The notes under the pieces: model-generated
What the model saw: the letters and a program-made list of their open reading frames with translations, nothing else
Told to the model about the DNA's origin: nothing
The model's database searches: none
Translations under genes and position numbers: made by a program
Assembly (NCBI RefSeq): GCF_000230975.2
Contig: NC_021172.1
Span: 1,922,001-1,986,000 of the forward strand
Reading direction: 5' to 3'
Origin: Hyphomicrobium denitrificans 1NES1
GTDB taxonomy: Bacteria; Pseudomonadota; Alphaproteobacteria; Rhizobiales; Hyphomicrobiaceae
DNA length: 64,000 nt
In this document: positions 8,746-16,673 of the stretch, piece after piece
Layout of the letters: every line of letters starts with the position of its first letter
Position numbering within the stretch: position 1 is the stretch's first letter

Positions 8746-9780
8746 TCAGCGCATCGGCGCAGAATACATCAGACCGCCCTTGGTCCAAAGGTTGTTCAAT
8801 CCGCGATCGAGCTTCAACGCCGATCCCTGACCGAGCGTGCGGTCGAAGACTTCGGAATAATTGCCAACCTGTCTGACAACCTGATAGGCCCAGTCGCGCG
8901 AAAGTCCCAGCGGCGCACCAACATCCGCTTCGAGTCCCAAGAAGCGGCGAATGTCGTGCACAGGCGAGGCTTTCATCATGTCGACGTTGCTGCTGTTGAC
9001 GCCGAGTTCCTCAGCGGCGACCAGAGCCATGAATGTCCAGCGTACGACCGCAAACCAGGAATCATGACCTATCTTGACGGCGGGGCCGAGCGGCTCCTTG
9101 CTGATATATTCCGGCAGCAGCATGTGGTCGGCGCCATTGGCGAGCCGGCTGCGTTCGTAAGCGAGCAACGACACATCACCCGTAAGGACCGTGCAACCGC
9201 CGCTGGCGTAGGTCTTGACGAGTTCGTCCCAACGGTCCGACGTGATGAGCTGATAGCGCATTTTTCGCACGCCGAAGTAATCGGCAATAGCACTGTCGTC
9301 TGTCGATCCCGGCAGCACGCAAATCGACGCGCCGGAAAGCTCGAGCACGCTCGAAATCGAATGGTTGCGCGGTACGAGGAATCCTTGCCCATCGTAGTAG
9401 AGAGTCGCCGCGAAGCGCGCCCCGAGCTCGGTATCGCGGGTGAGGGTCCACGCCGTTGCACCCATCAGGACGTCGATTTCATTGTCCCTCAGCGCATTGA
9501 ATTTGTCGCTCGGCATCAGGCTCAGGAATTTGACCGAGTCTTTGTTGCCCAAGACCGCGACTGCCAAGGCCGAGCAGAATTCAACGTCGAGGCCACTCCA
9601 GGTGCCGCTGCCGCTGACCTCGCTGAACCCCGGCGCATGATCGCTGACGCCGCAGACGACGTGGCCGCGCTTGCGAATGGCATCGAGGACGCTGGTTTCA
9701 CCCCAGGCCGGGACGCAAAATCCGCCAACCATCGATCCGATGGCCAAGATCAGCGCCACACACCTCATTGCGACTTTCAT
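8746..9780 (-). CDS. Periplasmic amino-acid-binding protein of an ABC transporter (AapJ/BztA-like)
   Basis: 344 residues from ATG 9780, with GGAAG 5 nt upstream. A signal peptide (about 1-26, ending PAWG-ET) precedes a class II solute-binding fold: LDAIRKRGHVVCGVSD is the typical first strand, then GLDVEFCSALAVAVLG, a DVLMGATAWTLTRD hinge and ICVLPGSTDD. This matches general L-amino-acid binding proteins such as AapJ. No permease or ATPase gene (aapQMP) is beside it, so it either serves a transporter encoded elsewhere or has another role. The 199 bp to metC must hold divergent promoters. Confidence 0.88.
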   Translation of the reverse strand: MKVAMRCVALILAIGSMVGGFCVPAWGETSVLDAIRKRGHVVCGVSDHAPGFSEVSGSGTWSGLDVEFCSALAVAVLGNKDSVKFLSLMPSDKFNALRDNEIDVLMGATAWTLTRDTELGARFAATLYYDGQGFLVPRNHSISSVLELSGASICVLPGSTDDSAIADYFGVRKMRYQLITSDRWDELVKTYASGGCTVLTGDVSLLAYERSRLANGADHMLLPEYISKEPLGPAVKIGHDSWFAVVRWTFMALVAAEELGVNSSNVDMMKASPVHDIRRFLGLEADVGAPLGLSRDWAYQVVRQVGNYSEVFDRTLGQGSALKLDRGLNNLWTKGGLMYSAPMR

Positions 9781-9979
9781 CAGCACTTCCAGCGAGCCCT
9801 TCGCCGAGCATTCGACAGGATCGTAGCCAAGCGACAATTGCGGCCGCCCGTCCACGGTTGCCTTAATCCTCCCGATTGCAGGAGACCCACACATCCCGCG
9901 CCAGAGCGCGACGGTCAAGGCCTTGACCGCGCTCAAAACTTGCGCCACGAGGTCCGAGCGTGCCCCGGAGATGCGAGAA

Positions 9980-11164
9980 ATGACTGATAAGGACGATTCT
10001 TCAAAGGGGGCAGCACGCCCGGAAACGAAGGTGGTTCACCTCGGAAGAGACCCTTTCGATCACCATGGCTTCGTTAATCCGCCCGTTTATCGCGGTTCGA
10101 CGGTTCTTTACAAAACACTCGATGCCATCAAGTCGCGGAAGCAGCCCTACACGTACGGACGGCGCGCCACCCCGACGACGCGGGCGCTTGAAGACGCCAT
10201 TACCGATCTCGAGGGCGGCGCCGTCACAATTCTAACCTCGTCGGGCCTCGGCGCCGTATCGACGGCCATGCTCGCATTCGTTTCGGCGGGCGATCATATT
10301 CTCATCACCGACAGCGCCTACCAGCCGGGACGCGCCTTTGCCGACCGGATGCTGAAGCGACTCGGCGTCGAGACGACCTACTACGATCCGCTCGCCGGCG
10401 CCGACATCGCGAAACTCTTCCGGCCGAACACGCGCCTCGTTCTGGTCGAAAGTCCCGGGTCGCAAACATTCGAGATGCAGGATATCCCAGCCATCGCTGC
10501 GGCGGCGCGCGCACGCGACATCTGGGTTCTCGCCGACAACACCTGGGCGACGCCGCTCTTTTGCAAACCGCTCGCGCTCGGCGCCGACGTCTCGATCCAG
10601 GCGGCGACGAAATACATCGTCGGCCACGCGGACGCCATGCTCGGCGCGGTGACGGCAAACGCACGCGCAGCGCGCTTGCTCGATCACGCCAAGGAAGCGC
10701 TCGGCACCTGTCCAGGCTCGGAAGAAACCTACTTAGGCCTGCGCGGGCTTCGGACGCTCGACGTTCGCCTCGAACGACATCAGAAATCGGCGCTCGCGGT
10801 TGCCGAATGGCTTTCGTCGCGGCCCGAGGTCGACCGCGTTCTTTATCCTGCTTTGCCAAGCGATCCGGGACATACGATCTGGAAGCGCGATTACACGGGT
10901 GCGAGCGGATTGTTTACGGCGGTGCTGAAGCCTGTTTCCGAACAAGCGCTGGCGGCATTCCTAGACGGCCTGACGCTCTTCGGGATGGGCTATTCGTGGG
11001 GCGGCTATGAGAGCCTCGTCATTCCGTTCGATCCGACGAGCTATCGGACGGCGACGAAATGGACGGGGCCTGGACCTGCGTTGCGCTTCCACATCGGACT
11101 TGAAGCAGTGGAAGACCTGATCCGCGATCTCGATGCCGGCTTTGCAAGGCTCAAAGCCGCGTAA
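9980..11164 (+). CDS. metC: Cystathionine beta-lyase (PLP-dependent)
   Basis: 394 residues, Cys/Met-metabolism PLP enzyme. It cleaves cystathionine to homocysteine, pyruvate and ammonia in methionine synthesis. YGRRATPTTRALE is the substrate-binding motif, LVESPGSQTFEMQD and LADNTWATP the PLP-facing strands, and the Schiff-base lysine is about residue 211 in QAATKYIVGHAD. PGSEETYLGLRGLRT and GYSWGGYESL are typical of cystathionine beta-lyase rather than gamma-synthase. ATG 9980 is chosen for its distance from CCGGAG; ATG 9971 is in frame and possible. Convergent with the L,D-transpeptidase, 21 bp apart. Confidence 0.9.
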   Translation: MTDKDDSSKGAARPETKVVHLGRDPFDHHGFVNPPVYRGSTVLYKTLDAIKSRKQPYTYGRRATPTTRALEDAITDLEGGAVTILTSSGLGAVSTAMLAFVSAGDHILITDSAYQPGRAFADRMLKRLGVETTYYDPLAGADIAKLFRPNTRLVLVESPGSQTFEMQDIPAIAAAARARDIWVLADNTWATPLFCKPLALGADVSIQAATKYIVGHADAMLGAVTANARAARLLDHAKEALGTCPGSEETYLGLRGLRTLDVRLERHQKSALAVAEWLSSRPEVDRVLYPALPSDPGHTIWKRDYTGASGLFTAVLKPVSEQALAAFLDGLTLFGMGYSWGGYESLVIPFDPTSYRTATKWTGPGPALRFHIGLEAVEDLIRDLDAGFARLKAA

Positions 11165-11185
11165 ATAAAAACCGCCAAGCGCCGA

Positions 11186-13009
11186 TCAGAAACCGAGCTT
11201 CTTGCGGATCAAGTCGCCGACGCTGTCGTTATTGCGTTGGTATCCCACGCTTTCGAAGTTGTTCGTAACACCCATCGGCGAATCGAAACCGTCACCTTCC
11301 TTTTTCGAGCGCGCGTCGGCCCGCAGACGAATCTGTTTCAGCATCGAGGTATCGACCGCCGCAAGGTGGTCCTTTCCGACGTCGATCTGTTTCCACTTGC
11401 CGGCAAGCGCGAGAGTTATCCGCTTCTGGTGACCATAGCAGTCTTTGAAATATTGCGGCTGACCATCATCGCCGACCCACACCGTGAAGTAGCCGACGTG
11501 GACGGGAATGGGCGTATCGAGCGTGATCCCGTTGTCCTTCGGTCCCCTGCGGACGAGCCGTTTGACGTCCGGCGCCGCCGAACCGCGAACAATATCGAGA
11601 ATGTCCTGCGCCAAGACTTGTGGATTGCGCACGCGCATGCAGCCGTGACTGAACAGACGCACGCGCTCATCGAAGAGATATCTTGAGGGCGTGTCGTGCA
11701 GGTAGACCGAGTGCTTATTCGGGAAGAGAAATTTAACCAGCCCTAAGGCGTTGTCGTCGCCGGACGGCTGATAGAACGTATATTCGCTTAAGTTGGCGTT
11801 CGCCCAATTTACGCGCGTGCTCTCGACGGTATGGCCGTTGCGCATGACGACGTAGCCCTGCTGCTCGATCGGACGCCCCGACAGCAACGCGGTCAGCTTG
11901 ATCGAGTCCGGCAGGTTCCATTCCGGCCTCAGCACGATCGTCTTCATATCTTTCGAAAAGATCGGTGTCTGTTTGTCGGCCGTGCCGACAACGACGCGGT
12001 CTTCGAAAATGGACTTGCCGTCTTTCGCCAGCCGAATTGAAAACGCGGGAACATTGATGAAAACGTGCGTCGCGCCGAGCAAACGCGGCATCCAACGCCA
12101 TTCTTCCATGTTGGCGACGACGGCCGCGATTTTATCCGCATTGTTATCGGGACCGTCACCGGCGAGAGCAGCGCGAGTCTGAGGCCCGACGATGCCATCG
12201 GCTTGCAACGATGCGGAGGCCTGGAATTTTTTCACCGCCGCAACGAGTGCTGCGTCGAACACTGTGTCCTCGCCGGGTGCCGACGCGACGTCGAAGCGCT
12301 TTTTCAGAGTCGCGACTTCGGGACTTTTGGTATCTCGCTGCAAAGTCGGCCCGCGCCCTGCTATCTGGATATTTTGCGACTCACCCGCCTCTTTGCCACG
12401 CAGGTTTGAAAGCAGAGTTTTCAACTTCAGGAATTGATCCTCGGACGGTTGGAATTCGCGCAGAGTAGCGTCGGGCCTCTGCGACTGCGAAATCTTGGTC
12501 AGAATATCTTGGGCGCTCGACAGCGATGGTTGCCGGTCGAGATACGACGAAAGTTGCGTCTCGGGATCAGGAATGCGCCCGCCTTGCGCCTGGTGCGCGT
12601 AACGTAGAATAGAGGCCGTGATCTCAAACTCTGCGTCGGCCGTCTCCCCGCTCGACCATTGTCCGTCCGTCTTGGGCTGATTGAGCGCAGCAAAGGGAAA
12701 ATCGGCAGACCTCATTCCCCATTCGTCGGCGCGGCGCATCTCGGCGATCGCCAGGTCAGCGGCGCGCGTCGTCCCCCTTTCATCAACCCATAGCGGTCTG
12801 CAGTCACGCCCTGAATAGAAAGCAATGACGGCCTGACGGTCTTGGCTGTCGAATCCTCCGAGCGCATCGGATGCGAGTGTTGCGCATATCGCCGCCTGTG
12901 GGCCGCTCATGTCATCCGCAGCGGCCGGAGACGATGCGAGCAGAACCAGCCCGGACGGCATCATCACGAGCAACCAACACCAGACTCGAAATATCGGGTG
13001 GTGCATCAT
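11186..13009 (-). CDS. YcbB-type L,D-transpeptidase
   Basis: 607 residues. A signal peptide (1-31, ending AAA-DD) leads to an N-terminal scaffold domain, a PG_binding_1 domain at about 225-285 (VATLKKRFD..., VKKFQASASLQADGIVGPQTRAAL) and a YkuD catalytic domain at about 315-500. The active-site motif SHGCMRVRNP is present with the nucleophile near Cys457. Such enzymes make 3-3 cross-links in peptidoglycan, abundant in Rhizobiales. Two adjacent ATGs (13009, 13006) are possible starts. Gene symbols vary (ycbB, ldtD), so none is assigned. Confidence 0.92.
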   Translation of the reverse strand: MMHHPIFRVWCWLLVMMPSGLVLLASSPAAADDMSGPQAAICATLASDALGGFDSQDRQAVIAFYSGRDCRPLWVDERGTTRAADLAIAEMRRADEWGMRSADFPFAALNQPKTDGQWSSGETADAEFEITASILRYAHQAQGGRIPDPETQLSSYLDRQPSLSSAQDILTKISQSQRPDATLREFQPSEDQFLKLKTLLSNLRGKEAGESQNIQIAGRGPTLQRDTKSPEVATLKKRFDVASAPGEDTVFDAALVAAVKKFQASASLQADGIVGPQTRAALAGDGPDNNADKIAAVVANMEEWRWMPRLLGATHVFINVPAFSIRLAKDGKSIFEDRVVVGTADKQTPIFSKDMKTIVLRPEWNLPDSIKLTALLSGRPIEQQGYVVMRNGHTVESTRVNWANANLSEYTFYQPSGDDNALGLVKFLFPNKHSVYLHDTPSRYLFDERVRLFSHGCMRVRNPQVLAQDILDIVRGSAAPDVKRLVRRGPKDNGITLDTPIPVHVGYFTVWVGDDGQPQYFKDCYGHQKRITLALAGKWKQIDVGKDHLAAVDTSMLKQIRLRADARSKKEGDGFDSPMGVTNNFESVGYQRNNDSVGDLIRKKLGF

Positions 13010-13145
13010 GATGCATACTCTCTACAAACGCATATGATGATCGGGCGCGGCCAATATAGGCCGTTTCTGCGCCACTGCCATACGTCAGTGGCCAAACACA
13101 CCCCGCACGTTAAATGTTTATGACGGCGTCACACGAATCGGCGAG

Positions 13146-13221
13146 TGGCGATCCCGGCAGGGCTCGAACCTGCAACCTTCGGAGTCGAATTCCGACGCTC
13201 TATCCATTGAACTACGGGACC
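13146..13221 (-). tRNA. tRNA-Arg (anticodon UCG)
   Basis: Full cloverleaf on the minus strand: 7-bp acceptor GGTCCCG/CGGGATC (one G-U pair), D stem GTTC/GAGC, anticodon stem TCGGA/TCCGA with loop ATTCGAC giving anticodon TCG, T arm GCAGG/CCTGC with TTCGAGC, discriminator G and an encoded CCA. It reads CGA. Confidence 0.95.
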
Positions 13222-13434
13222 GCGGCGCGACGCGAGTCGCGAGACGATTCCTTATCGCCAGGGACCCGGATTGTCGACACCCGTCGCGAGCCCCGGCGGG
13301 AATCCGGAGGCTGAGCTACGCTTAATTTTCAGAAATTTTTATGTTCGCCCCAGGAACTCGGGAAGGGCGAGGCGAGTTGTCGTCGGTTGGGGAGTTAACG
13401 CATGCATTTATACTCAGGGGGAATACGAAACCCG

Positions 13435-13836
13435 ATGACTTACGTCGATCACCACACCGGAAATGTGGGCATCGCTCAGAACCAGCACTATTTCCCGCAC
13501 GTCCGTTCCGGCATTGCCGCATTCCGGAATTTGCTTACAGGCGCCTTTTCGGCGTTGTCGTCATTCCTTGCATACCTTGCGACTGCGCACGGTCCGACAC
13601 CCTCAGCGTCGGCGCTAATCTACGGCGGCATCGCCACTGCCGGCGCCATTTTTTACGAAGCATGGAATGTGAACTCTGCCGCCGCAGGATATCCGAGCCG
13701 CGGACTTCTTTGCGAGCGGGGATGCCTGCGCCGGTTTGCCAGCGACCTTCACCTCAAGACCCTCGACGAAATCCGGCTGCACCAGGGCATGTTCGACCGG
13801 CGCTTTAAATACCGATACGTCACCGGACCAGGGTGA
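13435..13836 (+). CDS. Small hypothetical protein with hydrophobic core
   Basis: About 133 residues from ATG 13435, with GGGGGAA 11 nt upstream; ATG 13402, behind TTGGGGAG, would add 11 residues and is equally possible. A Gly/Ala-rich hydrophobic region at about 25-75 could form two membrane helices (FRNLLTGAFSALSSFLAYLA and ALIYGGIATAGAIFYEAW), followed by a basic tail. No family is recognised. A strong terminator at 13907-13941 on the same strand supports rightward transcription. Whether the last 50 codons are in the right frame is unsure. Confidence 0.4.
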   Translation: MTYVDHHTGNVGIAQNQHYFPHVRSGIAAFRNLLTGAFSALSSFLAYLATAHGPTPSASALIYGGIATAGAIFYEAWNVNSAAAGYPSRGLLCERGCLRRFASDLHLKTLDEIRLHQGMFDRRFKYRYVTGPG

Positions 13837-13906
13837 GAGTAGATTTCTCCGGTCCGGCTTACGAGAATACCTCCCGAGTCCCTTTGAAATCCCTGTCGTA
13901 ACTTGG

Positions 13907-13941
13907 AGCGCTGAACCTTGGTTCGGCGCTTTTTCTTTTTT
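13907..13941 (+). terminator. Rho-independent terminator
   Basis: AGCGCTGAAC, a 4-nt loop and GTTCGGCGCT form a 10-bp stem with one wobble pair, followed by a T-rich run on the plus strand. It would end transcription of the small gene to its left. Confidence 0.8.
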
Positions 13942-14246
13942 CATGCCGATCATTTGGATGAGAATGCAGCGCCCCGCTTCGGCCGTCTCCTTTGCATGTT
14001 TTGGTTCGCATGCCATGTGCGCATTTCCATTGCTGCGAACGGCTGTCCTTAGGCGCTTGAACGCATTTCAAGGCGATATCGAAGTGCTTGTTAAACCGTG
14101 CGAACCCTACGCCAGTTCCTCCTCTTTTCCGGGAACCCTCCGTGCAGCGAGGAGTTTGATCGCAAGGCATGAAGGCCGTGCGAGCGGGTGGATACGGTGT
14201 CCGTCCGGCAGCGCAGACCTTCGCTCACAAATGGAGAGGACATCGA
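13942..14246. other. Intergenic region upstream of the PRC-barrel gene
   Basis: About 305 bp after the terminator. The open frames on both strands lack ribosome sites and family resemblance. It should contain the promoter of the PRC-barrel gene; nothing specific was identified. Confidence 0.4.
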
Positions 14247-14699
14247 ATGAACCTCAAAGGTCTTTTGACAGTGGCCGCTGTGCCTGCATTGGCAACGGTT
14301 GCGTATGCTCAGACCGTGGCGCCCCCTTCCCCGTCGAACACTCCGCAGGCAACGAGTCCCGCCCCAACGGCAACAACACCGAACGATGCGATGGCCCCGC
14401 AATGGTATGCGCATCAGCAGGGTGAATGGCGCACCAGCAAGCTCGTCGGCTCAAAGGTGCAAAACAAGGCCGGCGACTCGATCGGCGACATCAACGAAAT
14501 CATTCTTGCAAACGACGGGTCGGCCGCTGCCGCCGTGATCGGCGTCGGCGGCTTCCTCGGCATGGGCGAGCACCAGGTCGCGGTGCAGTTCAAGTCGCTG
14601 AAGCTCGATCGCGACTCGAATGGCAACGACGTCATTACGCTCGACACGACGAAGGACGCGCTGAAGAAGGCTCCGGAGTGGACGTGGCAGAGTAGCTAA
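14247..14699 (+). CDS. Secreted PRC-barrel domain protein
   Basis: 150 residues from ATG 14247, 5 nt after GGAGAGGA. A signal peptide (1-21, AYA-QT) and a Pro/Thr/Ala linker lead to a PRC-barrel of about residues 60-130: TSKLVGSKVQNKAGDSIGDINEIILANDG, then AAAVIGVGGFLGMGEHQVAVQFKSLKL. Periplasmic PRC-barrel proteins of this type are common in Rhizobiales and often stress-induced; the ligand is unknown. A broken copy of a related gene follows directly. Confidence 0.85.
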   Translation: MNLKGLLTVAAVPALATVAYAQTVAPPSPSNTPQATSPAPTATTPNDAMAPQWYAHQQGEWRTSKLVGSKVQNKAGDSIGDINEIILANDGSAAAAVIGVGGFLGMGEHQVAVQFKSLKLDRDSNGNDVITLDTTKDALKKAPEWTWQSS

Positions 14700-14712
14700 G
14701 AAGGTTTGCTAA

Positions 14713-14970
14713 CGACACCTACGGCGGCCGTCGCAAAGCAGTCTGAGCGGCGGCGGCTTCCTTGGCCTCGGAAAAAGCAGTTACGTCTCGTGGACGTCAC
14801 TTAAGTGGGGCCTCGATCTCCACGAATACGTGACAGGCCTAACCGAAGAACAGTTGAAGATGTCCCCGGACCTCGATCCCTTGTCGTTGAGAAACCGGGA
14901 AATCGAGCAAAGGCTTCACGCGAACTATGGCGCTCCAGGCTATTGGGATCTCGAAACGCGCCACAACTAA
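14713..14970 (+). pseudogene. Remnant of a second PRC-barrel protein (5' part lost)
   Basis: In the frame ending at TAA 14970, codons from about 14749 read GGGFLGLGKSSYVSWTSLKWG, then ...YVTGLTEEQLKMSPDL... and ...REIEQRLHANYGAPGYWDLETR. That is the second half of a PRC-barrel plus the C-terminal GYWD tail seen in larger family members. The frame has no start or ribosome site: it is closed upstream by TAA at 14710, and the bases just before the GGF motif suggest a frameshifted TAAV. I read it as a decayed tandem paralogue of the gene at 14247. Confidence 0.6.
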
Positions 14971-15062
14971 GGAACGTAAGGAACGCGACAGGAGAAAAAT
15001 TTGGCATCCGCGGACCGACGGTTCGCAGATGCCTTTCTTATCCGAACAGGGAAGACAGGGTT

Positions 15063-15368
15063 TCAAATCTTGGTCGGAGCCGATCCAAATCCATCACGCA
15101 CGGTATTCTGAGGATCGAGCATCATCAGAGCTCTATTGACCTCATCGAGAAGCGGAGGCTCGCCGCCGCCCATATTCTCATCCGTCGCCCGTTGAAGAGC
15201 TCGCGCGTCCAACTCCCAGCGCTTCAGAATGTCGATCTTCTGCTCTCGTGAGAGACCCGGACACGCCACGACCTCAAGCGGAAAATCGAATATCGATGCC
15301 GGACTCGTCATGGCATTCGCGAGCTCCTGGTTTGTAAGGGTCACCGATTCCGTCTTCATACTGAGCAT
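15063..15368 (-). CDS. Conserved small alphaproteobacterial protein
   Basis: 101 residues from ATG 15368 (an internal Met at residue 4 is possible). Predicted helical: ...SREQKIDILKRWELDARALQRATDENMGGGEP... then LLDEVNRALMMLD. This short cytosolic helical protein, with its IFDFPLEVV start and GGGEPPLLDEVNRAL end, is of a type I recognise from Rhizobiales genomes as an uncharacterised conserved protein, often beside PRC-barrel or stress genes. Function unknown. Confidence 0.75.
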   Translation of the reverse strand: MLSMKTESVTLTNQELANAMTSPASIFDFPLEVVACPGLSREQKIDILKRWELDARALQRATDENMGGGEPPLLDEVNRALMMLDPQNTVRDGFGSAPTKI

Positions 15369-15546
15369 CCTGATGCGTAGTTCCCGCCTTGTGCAAACGC
15401 CAAGACACGAGACGAGTTCCTCCGGTCACGCCCGGCCATCGGCATCTCGGCGATTGCGTGCGCCGAATGGCAACACAATTTTTTCGGAACCAAGCTTCCA
15501 AACGACGGGTTTTCACAGCTTGAGCAGCAGAAAAAGGAGATGATGA

Positions 15547-15885
15547 ATGAATATTTTGAAAGCCGCGGCTGCGGCGGCAGCATTGGCGGCGTTCGGTTCC
15601 GCCGGCGCGATGGCGCAGGACACTTATAAAAACACGGACACAATTCAAAAGCCGCCTGCCATGGCTCCCTCCCCTGCCCCGTCCAAGACGGCGCCATCGA
15701 GCGAGGGCATGAGCACGGGTGAAGGAGGCGTCGATTCGCCGGCAGGAATTCCTGCTGATCCGAACACCAATCAGAATGTTCAGCCGGGCCCCTCGACTGT
15801 AACTCCGAACGATCCGGCGGCTGGTTCCAATTCCGGCGCAAGGGCTCCGACTGCTCCGCCAAAAGCTGGTACGCCCAGTCCGTAA
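15547..15885 (+). CDS. Small secreted Pro/Ala-rich protein
   Basis: 112 residues behind a clear AAGGAGATG ribosome site. A signal peptide (1-24, AMA-QD) precedes a low-complexity chain rich in Pro, Ser, Thr, Ala and Gly with no fold visible. It is closed by a perfect terminator at 15911-15945, so the gene is a complete monocistronic unit. A disordered periplasmic or secreted protein; role unknown. Confidence 0.75.
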   Translation: MNILKAAAAAAALAAFGSAGAMAQDTYKNTDTIQKPPAMAPSPAPSKTAPSSEGMSTGEGGVDSPAGIPADPNTNQNVQPGPSTVTPNDPAAGSNSGARAPTAPPKAGTPSP

Positions 15886-15910
15886 CGGAGATGAATGAAA
15901 TCATAAAAGG

Positions 15911-15945
15911 AAAGGTTCCGAGCTTTTGCCCGGAACCTTTTTATT
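15911..15945 (+). terminator. Rho-independent terminator
   Basis: Perfect 10-bp stem AAAGGTTCCG / CGGAACCTTT with a 10-nt loop, followed by TTATTT. It could also act on the minus strand, where the left arm reads as a T run, for the Gly/His-rich gene ending at 15989. Confidence 0.9.
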
Positions 15946-15988
15946 TGTCGTCTTTATCGAGATCGGCACGCGCAGACGTCACGCGTTC

Positions 15989-16507
15989 TCAGTACTCGCA
16001 TTCGCGGTAACGGCGCCACCAATACGGACTGCCCGTGCTGAGCGCCCGCCGATAGAGCCACCCGCAATCGTCGCCGTAGTAGCCGTAATCGTCATAGTAC
16101 CCATAATCATAGAAATACGGTGCGCCGATGATGATTCGCCGTCCACGATGATGGTGGTGACCACCATGGTGTCGCCCACCGCTCCAGCCCGCGATCGGAC
16201 CGCGGCGAGAGTAGCCGCGATAGCTGCGCATCCCGCGCCCGGCGCTGAAGTTTCGTCCCGCGCTGACCGAGGGTCCGCTGCGGAACGAGCGTCCACCAAC
16301 ACTACCGCCGCGAAAACCGCCGAAGTTCCCTCCTCCGAAGCTGCGTCCCCCACCGCCGCCGTGGAAACCCCCTCCGCCGAACCCGCCGCCACCGTGGAAC
16401 CCTCCTCCACCGAACCCGCCGCCACCCATAGGCCTCGCCTCGGCGACGGCGCCGCCCAGCGCCAGGAGCAAGAGCGCCCCCGACGCGATAACAATTTTCC
16501 TGAACAT
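15989..16507 (-). CDS. Secreted Gly-rich protein with His/Tyr-rich C-terminus
   Basis: 172 residues from ATG 16507, with GGAG 8 nt upstream. A signal peptide (1-24, AEA-RP) leads into a Gly-Phe-His repeat region (FGGGGFHGGGG units, about 25-80), a Gly/Ser/Arg stretch, then a His cluster (GGRHHGGHHHHRGRR) and a Tyr/Asp-rich end with two cysteines (DDCGWLYRR, RECEY). The His cluster could bind Ni, Zn or Cu; the metal transporter upstream makes that worth noting but is no proof. Low-complexity envelope protein, function unknown. Confidence 0.75.
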   Translation of the reverse strand: MFRKIVIASGALLLLALGGAVAEARPMGGGGFGGGGFHGGGGFGGGGFHGGGGGRSFGGGNFGGFRGGSVGGRSFRSGPSVSAGRNFSAGRGMRSYRGYSRRGPIAGWSGGRHHGGHHHHRGRRIIIGAPYFYDYGYYDDYGYYGDDCGWLYRRALSTGSPYWWRRYRECEY

Positions 16508-16673
16508 TGATTTGGCTCCTAACCAACTTCCTGACCTGCACATATTCAACAAACGATAAAATTCAACGGCCCGTTCCCGTTTTGCACCCCGGCTGGCCGG
16601 GGCACACGCGGTCCGGAACAAGGCGGATCGGCGGGCGTTTCAACTCCCGCGCTTCATAGCTCGATGGTGCCCC

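Noticed and set aside
13146..13300. A second islet at tRNA-Arg(UCG)
   Set aside because: No duplicated tRNA end or integrase could be found near it.
13615..14016. Leftward frame of 133 codons opposite the small gene at 13435
   Set aside because: No ribosome site, and the plus-strand terminator at 13907 lies inside it, which argues for rightward transcription.
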